Source: Diabrotica undecimpunctata (taxonomy: Eukaryota; Arthropoda; Insecta; Coleoptera; Chrysomelidae). Taken from it: 64,000 bases of DNA. Each line of letters begins with the position of its first letter. Position 1 is the stretch's first letter. The position numbers were made by a program, and so were the translations under genes. The notes under the pieces are model-generated. The model worked only from the letters and a program-made list of their open reading frames with translations, was not told the origin of the DNA and ran no database searches. The stretch lies in NCBI RefSeq assembly GCF_040954645.1, contig NC_092806.1, forward strand, positions 112,513,231-112,577,230, in the 5' to 3' direction. Of this stretch, positions 60,330 to 64,000 are shown in pieces.

Positions 60330-63010
60330 AAAGACTAGTTGAGTACGGCGATTATTGCAAAAGCTCTAACTGAATATAAGGAACTGAGAAGAGCAAAAAA
60401 AGAATCGTGGAGAAGGCGCTGCGAGTAGATAAAACAAGCTAAAGAAATGCCAAGGCTTCATACAGTTATATCAAAGGATCCTCAGATAAGTAGTTCCTCA
60501 CTCCAAAAGGAGTCCAGTGAATATACTCTGAATGGTAAAGATACCCTGAAAGAACTTTTTAGGGTGCACTTTCCTCAGTCTAAAATAACTGATACCATTA
60601 GACACATGGCAGTATGAACTGGATATCTTGACTTATTGTTTTAGATAAAACTGGCGTGTTTTAAAAGAAATGTTCTGAAGCTATTTTCTTGTGGCATTTT
60701 AAATTAATTTATATTTAAATGGGAATAAGCCACAATTAAAGGTTAAAATACGTTTATTGACGTTTCAATTTCCACTTCGGAAATCGTTCTCAAAATACAA
60801 ACACTAATGTTTGTATTTTGAGAACGATTTCCGAAGTGGAAATTGAAACGTCAATAAACGTATTTTAACCTTTAATTGTGGCTTATTCCCATTTAAATAT
60901 AAATTAATTTAAAAGAAATGGTGCTCCAGGACAAAATCAAATGGACAATAAACTCATTTGAGCCATAACATTATGTATGATACTGCAGATTGGCTTAGAA
61001 CTGGAATACATAGCAAAAGCATGGATGCTAATAAGAGTGGCTTTTATACCCAAACCTGTTAAAATTAGACAGGAAAAAGCTGCCTCCTAAGGCCAATGAG
61101 TCTGATGTTATTAGTAGTGAAGACTAGAAAAACTGCTCGATTGGCATTTTAGGGATGGTGTATTGATTAAAAATCCGATACATTAGAGACAATATGAGTA
61201 TCAAGCAGGAGTCTCTACAGAAACGGCACCGCATCATCTCTTACAGAAGGTGGGGTAAGTTCTGGAAACTTAAAAGGTGATGTTCGGTACATTTCTCGAT
61301 ATAGAACGAGCATATAACAACACCTCCTACAAAGCTATCACGGTTCATATAAAAGAAATAACTGAATGGAATGAATGGGCTGATAGCTGTACCAACCAAT
61401 GAAAGGTGTCTTGAGATGTGCGGATGACCTCATCATCTTAGCTCATGGCAAATTTAAGGCATAGTCAGAGTTAGAATGAAACAGACTCTGATTATAGTTA
61501 CAGAATTGACTTCAAAAGTAAATAGAATTCCAAAATAATTAAATTTACCAGAAAGAGGAATTAAAAAATTAAATTAAAAAATTAATTAAAAAATTTTGCC
61601 TTCTAAACCTAAATGTTACACATCTTAATCTGGCGAGTGAACTAAAGCATCTTGAGGTAATATTAGACTTAAGGCTTATTTAAAATCAGGAGAGAGAAAG
61701 AATATTTAAGAGAGAAATAACTACGTTAATGGTAGCCAGATTCATTCATGTAAAAATGTTGGGTTTAAAACCAGACATCTTACATAGGATTCATAACATG
61801 GTGTAAAACCAACAATTACATATGCTTCAGTGATAAGGTGGATGCAACAGTGCAGAAAAAATTAATCTTCTCAAACCAAGTAAGGTACAAAGACTTACTT
61901 GCTTGCTTCGAAATCACAGCGGCTTTTTTTCATAACTAGGTGGGGAATCTGCAAACAGGCGCTTGAAGTAAACATTTCCGACAACGTTGGAATCTTAAAC
62001 TAAAAAAAAATACCTTCAGAGCCACGTCCACCAGCTTGGCTCTGTGTCGGACCTCCCTACTTTGTGTAACTCTCATGTGACCGGAACCAGCTAAAACCCA
62101 CACCTATTATACTAGAGCATTGGGATAAAACCGTCTATTCCTGAAATCATGACGGTCAGAAGAGGTACGTATGTATGTATGCATAGGAAGGAAAGCAAAG
62201 GAGAAAATGTAGTAAGATAGAGGCGGACGTTGTGGCTGAGAAACGGGCAAAAGAATGGCATCGGGAGATATTATGTGACAACGGACGAAGTCACAGAAGC
62301 TATTAGGGGTACGCCTATGGAAGTCCTATTCACATTTCCCCGTTTACACATAATTATAAAGGGGGTGGCCAGAATGACATATTATAGAACTCCTTTATAG
62401 AAAACCTGAGCAACGTACCCGTTAGATCAGGATGCAATAAATGCACAAATAGCCAGGCAGCTGTGAGGGTACGCATAAGCCCTAGGGTGTACTCTAGACT
62501 AGTGTGGAAATTTCAATAGGAACTTGATAGAATAGCGAAATATATCAGTGTCACACTAGTGTAGGTTCTAGGTTACCGGGGTTCCAGATTACGGCAATGA
62601 ATGAGTTGACGCACTTGTCACAAGAGCATCAGCTAAAAAACACATCGGTCCATAGCCGGCCATGGGTGTGCCAAAACAACATCATCTGCGACCGGAAAAA
62701 AGCATGGATCTGAAGCAAGATAATTTTTACTATGAAAATATAGCCGGTCAAACATATGGTAAAATATATTGGAAATACATGTGCTAATAGGGCTGAAGTA
62801 TTGTGGAAAATAAGCAGAAATCACCTCAGAATTATAAAAGGCTTTCTTACTAGATGGGTGCCAGTCAGGGGATATCTGCATACAATAGGACTGTTTTAAA
62901 GGCAATAAAGACTTGAAATGCAGACTCTCTAGCAGGAAACCTAAAACAACAGGCGGTAAACACTTTTTAGAGGCAACCAAGTGACTCCAATTATGTATGG
63001 TACCCATTCA
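60330..63010 (+). pseudogene. RNase H-bearing LINE (R1/Jockey/I-type), degraded
   Basis: Reading in shifting frames: ALTEYKELRRAKKESWRRR (60370), NGKDTLKELFRVHFPQSK (60530), the palindrome insertion (60673-60907), NGAPGQNQMDNKLI (60918), GVSTETAPHHLLQKV (61212), GTFLDIERAYNNTSYKAI (61290, first RT Asp), CADDLIIL (61420, catalytic pair with Phe/Tyr to Cys), ITYASVIRW (61815), KVQRLTCLLRN; then the RNase H end SRLVWKFQ, VLGYRG, VPDYGNE, a stop, VDALVTRASA (62490-62637) and a terminal RIIKGFLTRWVPVRGYLHTI (62840). All boxes are in the expected order. There are many stops. Confidence 0.8.
60673..60907. mobile_element. Palindromic insertion element with 13-bp TSD
   Basis: TTTAAAAGAAATG occurs at 60660-60672 and 60908-60920 and the LINE frame resumes after it. 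The insert consists of 24 bp of unique sequence and a perfect palindrome with 107-bp arms (60697-60803 and 60808-60914, overlapping the right duplication) around a 4-nt loop CTAA. No mismatch was found in the arms. Confidence 0.9.
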
Positions 63011-63465
63011 CTAGACATGTATAAGCTGATACAGGATTATAGAATCCTGGAATGTGAATCATGAAGAAATGGAAGATATACAATAAGCTTATTGACTTCA
63101 GTCGTCCTATTTGTAACTAATGGCTTCCAGGTAAAAAAAGTACTTCCAGTATAATACAATTTTCTGCATACATATTTGTCAGACTCAGATATTTTTATCA
63201 CAACTTCGTCCTTTAATCTGAATTCATCTCATCTGCTGAATAGTGAAATTCAGTACATTTTATTGTTATTTCCATAACACGTTATAACGTGTTATGTAGT
63301 CCTGGACATTGTAACTCTTACACCAATATACTGCTAAGGCCTAATTTCAACAAAGAGCAGAGTTGTAAGTTCGTTCTAAAACAATTGTAGTAACAGAAGT
63401 TACTAAACTGCTCTAGTGAAATAGGGTACATTAAATATGCCCTAATATAACTTATCCATTAAGAT
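63011..63465. other. No gene recognised
   Basis: Probably includes the 3' UTR of the preceding LINE, but no tail could be fixed. A short inverted TAACACGTTATAACGTGTTA sits at about 63275-63296. Confidence 0.35.
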
Positions 63466-63801
63466 GTGTGCTTAGATATAAAGAAAAATGGCCCCATCAT
63501 GATCCGGTACTTTATGTATGAAGAAGATTTGTCGTTTAAGAACCTCAATACTGATTGCTCCTGGCGTACTTTCTGGAAAAGAACATGTGAGAATCATGTG
63601 AGTCTTGGTGTGAACAATGAATCCAAGGTAGATTTGACCAAGTTGTACGGGAAGTTTTTTACCAAATACATCTTGCAAATTTTATGCAGTTGCTTGGAAA
63701 GAAATCTATGCAGGCGGCAATCAGTTCCGCATATGAAGCTGAAAGAAAATCAATTCGGACAAAAGAACTGTCAGAGAGTCTCTAAACATTTAAAATATTA
63801 G
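63466..63801 (+). CDS. Unrecognised 111-codon open frame
   Basis: The product is Lys/Cys-rich with no signal peptide or membrane segment; a central KLYGKFFTKYILQILCSCLE is the most structured-looking part. No motif known to me. No partner copy in the window. It may be a fragment of a mobile element extending past the window or a chance frame. Confidence 0.2.
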   Translation: MCLDIKKNGPIMIRYFMYEEDLSFKNLNTDCSWRTFWKRTCENHVSLGVNNESKVDLTKLYGKFFTKYILQILCSCLERNLCRRQSVPHMKLKENQFGQKNCQRVSKHLKY

Positions 63802-64000
63802 GGTACTAAATTTTAAGGGAGCTTATTGATTGGAGAGAGATTAGATCTGTGTATCCAGGACAAATAAAACTCTCCATAACAAATCTGAATGCTTTTATCT
63901 ACAACACAGAATTTGTTGGTGAAGTTTGATAAAAGAAAACAACTACTGTCTCATCTGAAGAGAATCAGAAGATAATAGCCTTATTAATGAAAGACAATAA
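63802..64000. other. No gene recognised
   Basis: Last 200 bp; unassigned. Confidence 0.35.

Overview
The window looks like gene-poor, transposon-saturated nuclear DNA of an insect. It is AT-rich, carries long (AT)n microsatellites, and is dominated by many-copy, 5'-truncated non-LTR retrotransposons (LINEs) together with mariner/Tc1, pogo/Tigger, piggyBac and PIF/Harbinger-type DNA transposons. A leaf-beetle-like large genome would fit, but that is an inference from repeat style only. No intact host protein-coding gene was recognised. The only clearly functional host feature is a tRNA-Asp(GTC) gene at 14712-14783.

Layout. 1-8 kb: degraded LINE pieces, a Tc1/IS630-type transposase remnant, a 1.6-kb element with terminal inverted repeats (TIRs) carrying a DUF7869-like protein (4054-5648), then a Harbinger nuclease and a MADF domain separated by a LINE. 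8.4-16.8 kb: two antisense LINEs (8492-10350, 11712-13945), a foldback element, the tRNA gene and a 102-bp tandem duplication. 19-29.5 kb: a piggyBac pseudogene split by a LINE, a LINE split by a miniature inverted-repeat element (MITE), and three or four more antisense LINE remnants.

29.5-33.7 kb is a nest: an antisense LINE was hit by a sense LINE (11-bp target-site duplication, TSD) and by an LTR-bounded, env-only retroelement (5-bp TSD). Between the right LTR and env of that retroelement lies not an 18-nt primer-binding site but the whole 3' half of tRNA-Tyr. This looks like a fossil of reverse transcriptase reading through its tRNA primer, and the one odd base sits at the m1A58 position. 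34-39 kb holds further LINEs and a duplicated repeat.

39.9-44.8 kb is a second nest: a long-TIR rosa-like Tc1/mariner element invaded by a 1.27-kb mariner and by a 1.69-kb LINE with a 12-bp TSD. A deleted Tigger element (44834-46055) adjoins it. 46-64 kb holds two clean MITEs (47151-47551, 59115-59409), a LINE with 365 uninterrupted codons (57974-59094), a LINE invaded by another LINE (54930-56938), and an RNase H-bearing LINE interrupted by a perfect 107-bp-arm palindrome (60673-60907).

The elements do not work together as a pathway. The interest lies in the order of insertions, the reverse-transcription errors and the terminal structures they record. All family assignments come from reading translated motifs by eye; no database search was run.
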